Source: Diplocloster agilis (GTDB taxonomy: Bacteria > Bacillota > Clostridia > Lachnospirales > Lachnospiraceae). From it: a DNA stretch of 64,000 nucleotides. Below the pieces are notes generated by a model, which did no database searches, had not been told where the DNA came from, and saw only the letters and a program-made list of their open reading frames with translations. The stretch is taken from NCBI RefSeq assembly GCF_019042275.1, contig NZ_JAHQCW010000001.1, positions 248,001 to 312,000 of the forward strand. Direction: 5' to 3'. Positions 62,963-64,000 of this stretch are shown here, piece after piece. The first letter of the stretch is position 1; each line of letters starts with the position of its first letter. The position numbers and the translations under genes were made by a program.

Positions 62963-63078
62963 TTCTTTTCCTCCTTTTTGGCTGTTTTCTATCGTTACAG
63001 ATTCAATTATCTGAACTTTATCCGTGTCCTCCTGCTACCGCTTCCCCCCTTTTCGTACATAGTAAATAAAGTCCATCT

Positions 63079-63090
63079 GATAACGTTTGC
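63079..63090 (-). promoter_or_regulatory. LacI-type operator before the ASRT-family gene
   Basis: GATAACGTTTGC, the same 12-bp sequence (other strand) as at 62552-62563, overlapping a TTGCAA that could be the -35 element on the minus strand. Confidence 0.65.
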
Positions 63091-63128
63091 AATACTAACG
63101 AAAAAAATATAGCGCCGAAATCAAATTG

Positions 63129-64000
63129 CTAAATGACATCCCACACGCTCTGTCCAATTTCCAAATACGGTTCCACCAAAATCCTCTCATTTTTCCTCCC
63201 GCAGACTTGCCCCGCCTCCATACAGGCCAGCCGCTCCAGCAAAAGTTCCCCGGTTCTGGTGCCGATCATGGCCTCCGGCTCCCTTATGGTTGTAATGCTT
63301 GGATGAACCAGGCCCGCTTTGTCATGAACATCAAAACCGACCAGGGACAGATCCTCCGGAATCCTGAGCCCATACTGCCGAATCGCCTTAATCGCTCCGA
63401 ATGTCATCATTTCCGACATAATATAGACGCTGGTAAAAGACGTCTGGAAACGGTTATCGAGTAACTCCCGCATACAAAGATATCCGTCGTTTTCTTTATA
63501 ATTCCCATAGCGGATCAGGTTGTCGTCCACAGGAATTCCATGGCCGGCCAGCGCCCGCTTATATCCCGCAACCCGCTCATATCCCGTCGTCTCCTGGATC
63601 GAGCCTACGATCGCCGCTATCCTGTGGTGCCCGTGGCGGATCAGATACTCCACCGCAATCTCACTGGCCTTGGCATTGTCAATGGTAACCGATTCAATCG
63701 GTACCTTAAGCTTTGGGATATTATCGATAAATACTACCGGAATTTTACTGTTCAGATACTGCAGCACTTTTCGGCCGTTCAGATCCACCGTAGCCAGGAC
63801 AAGGGCATCGATCCGTTTCTGGTAGAGCAGCTCCAGATATTTTTGCTCGTTCTTCCGGCTTTCGTTTGTGTCCGCCACTATGATCGAATATCCATGGGGG
63901 GACACCACCTGGTCAATTCCCTTAATAATGGTCCCGAAAAGCGTCTCGCAAATATCCGGCACAACCACGCCGATCGTTCTGGTCGACTGTTTCTTCAGGG
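63129..64000 (-). CDS. LacI-family repressor of cassette 2 (partial, start beyond window)
   Basis: About 290 residues of a LacI-family protein. The frame is open to the right edge, where it reads LKKQSTRTIGVVVPDICETL, the usual junction between the DNA-binding and effector domains; the helix-turn-helix lies beyond 64000. The effector domain shows DALVLATVDLNGRKVL, AIVGSIQETTGYERVAGY and DLSLVGFDVHDKAG. First known gene of cassette 2; presumably binds the GCAAACGTTATC sites. Confidence 0.92.
   Translation of the reverse strand, partial: LKKQSTRTIGVVVPDICETLFGTIIKGIDQVVSPHGYSIIVADTNESRKNEQKYLELLYQKRIDALVLATVDLNGRKVLQYLNSKIPVVFIDNIPKLKVPIESVTIDNAKASEIAVEYLIRHGHHRIAAIVGSIQETTGYERVAGYKRALAGHGIPVDDNLIRYGNYKENDGYLCMRELLDNRFQTSFTSVYIMSEMMTFGAIKAIRQYGLRIPEDLSLVGFDVHDKAGLVHPSITTIREPEAMIGTRTGELLLERLACMEAGQVCGRKNERILVEPYLEIGQSVWDVI

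Overview
The window looks like a chromosomal segment of a Gram-positive anaerobe of the class Clostridia, most likely a Lachnospiraceae-type gut bacterium. This is an inference from AGGAGG-type ribosome sites, TTGACA/TATAAT promoters, a threonine T-box, a yybP-ykoY riboswitch, a large sortase-anchored surface protein, many sugar ABC importers and a DUF896 protein. No rRNA, tRNA, CRISPR array, complete insertion sequence, prophage or origin was seen.

Layout. (1) 1-2.8 kb, minus strand: start of the S10 ribosomal operon (rpsJ, rplC, rplD, rplW, rplB; rplB runs off the left edge). (2) 2.9-4.0 kb: two decayed Rpn-family nuclease fragments in tandem. (3) 4.2-9.0 kb, plus: response regulator, histidine kinase, ABC ATPase and FtsX-type permease, the architecture of antimicrobial-peptide sensing and detoxification modules. 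(4) 9.1-12.2 kb, minus: MarR regulator, membrane-bound alpha/beta hydrolase, cysteine-rich DUF1540 protein. (5) 12.5-22.1 kb, minus: thrS behind a T-box, then a 2394-residue surface protein with twelve ~87-residue modules. (6) 22.2-25.4 kb, minus: aldose 1-epimerase and GH36 alpha-galactosidase. (7) 26.4-35.4 kb, plus: YesM/YesN-type two-component system, CUT1 sugar importer and an (alpha/alpha)6 hydrolase, with a 5' group II intron remnant inside the operon. (8) 35.8-39.8 kb, minus: M14 carboxypeptidase and a proline synthesis operon (proB, DUF896, 5-formyl-THF cyclo-ligase, proA). (9) 39.9-46.7 kb, minus: acylphosphatase, MFS exporter, glycogen debranching enzyme, YtcJ-like amidohydrolase and an aromatic amino acid type permease.

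(10) 46.9-64 kb, minus, is the most interesting part. Two parallel cassettes each combine a LacI-family repressor, a duplicated-domain RbsA-type ATPase, two RbsC-type permeases, a lipoprotein receptor and an M24 'pita-bread' hydrolase. In both M24 proteins the two metal-binding aspartates are replaced and one of the metal-binding glutamates is altered, so they look like creatinase-type non-metallo enzymes. The cassettes carry different operators: an ACTCGAGT palindrome in cassette 1 and GCAAACGTTATC in cassette 2. Cassette 1 has an LsrB-like receptor with altered AI-2 ligand positions. Cassette 2 adds an ASRT-family (sensory rhodopsin transducer-like) protein. Between the cassettes lies mntP behind a manganese-type riboswitch with a two-step expression platform.

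The intergenic spaces hold several large inverted repeats: two related elements built on GGGGACATGTCC, a 74-bp-arm palindrome that supplies the C-terminus of a transporter, a perfect 122-bp-arm palindrome, and a structured core shared by two distant sites.
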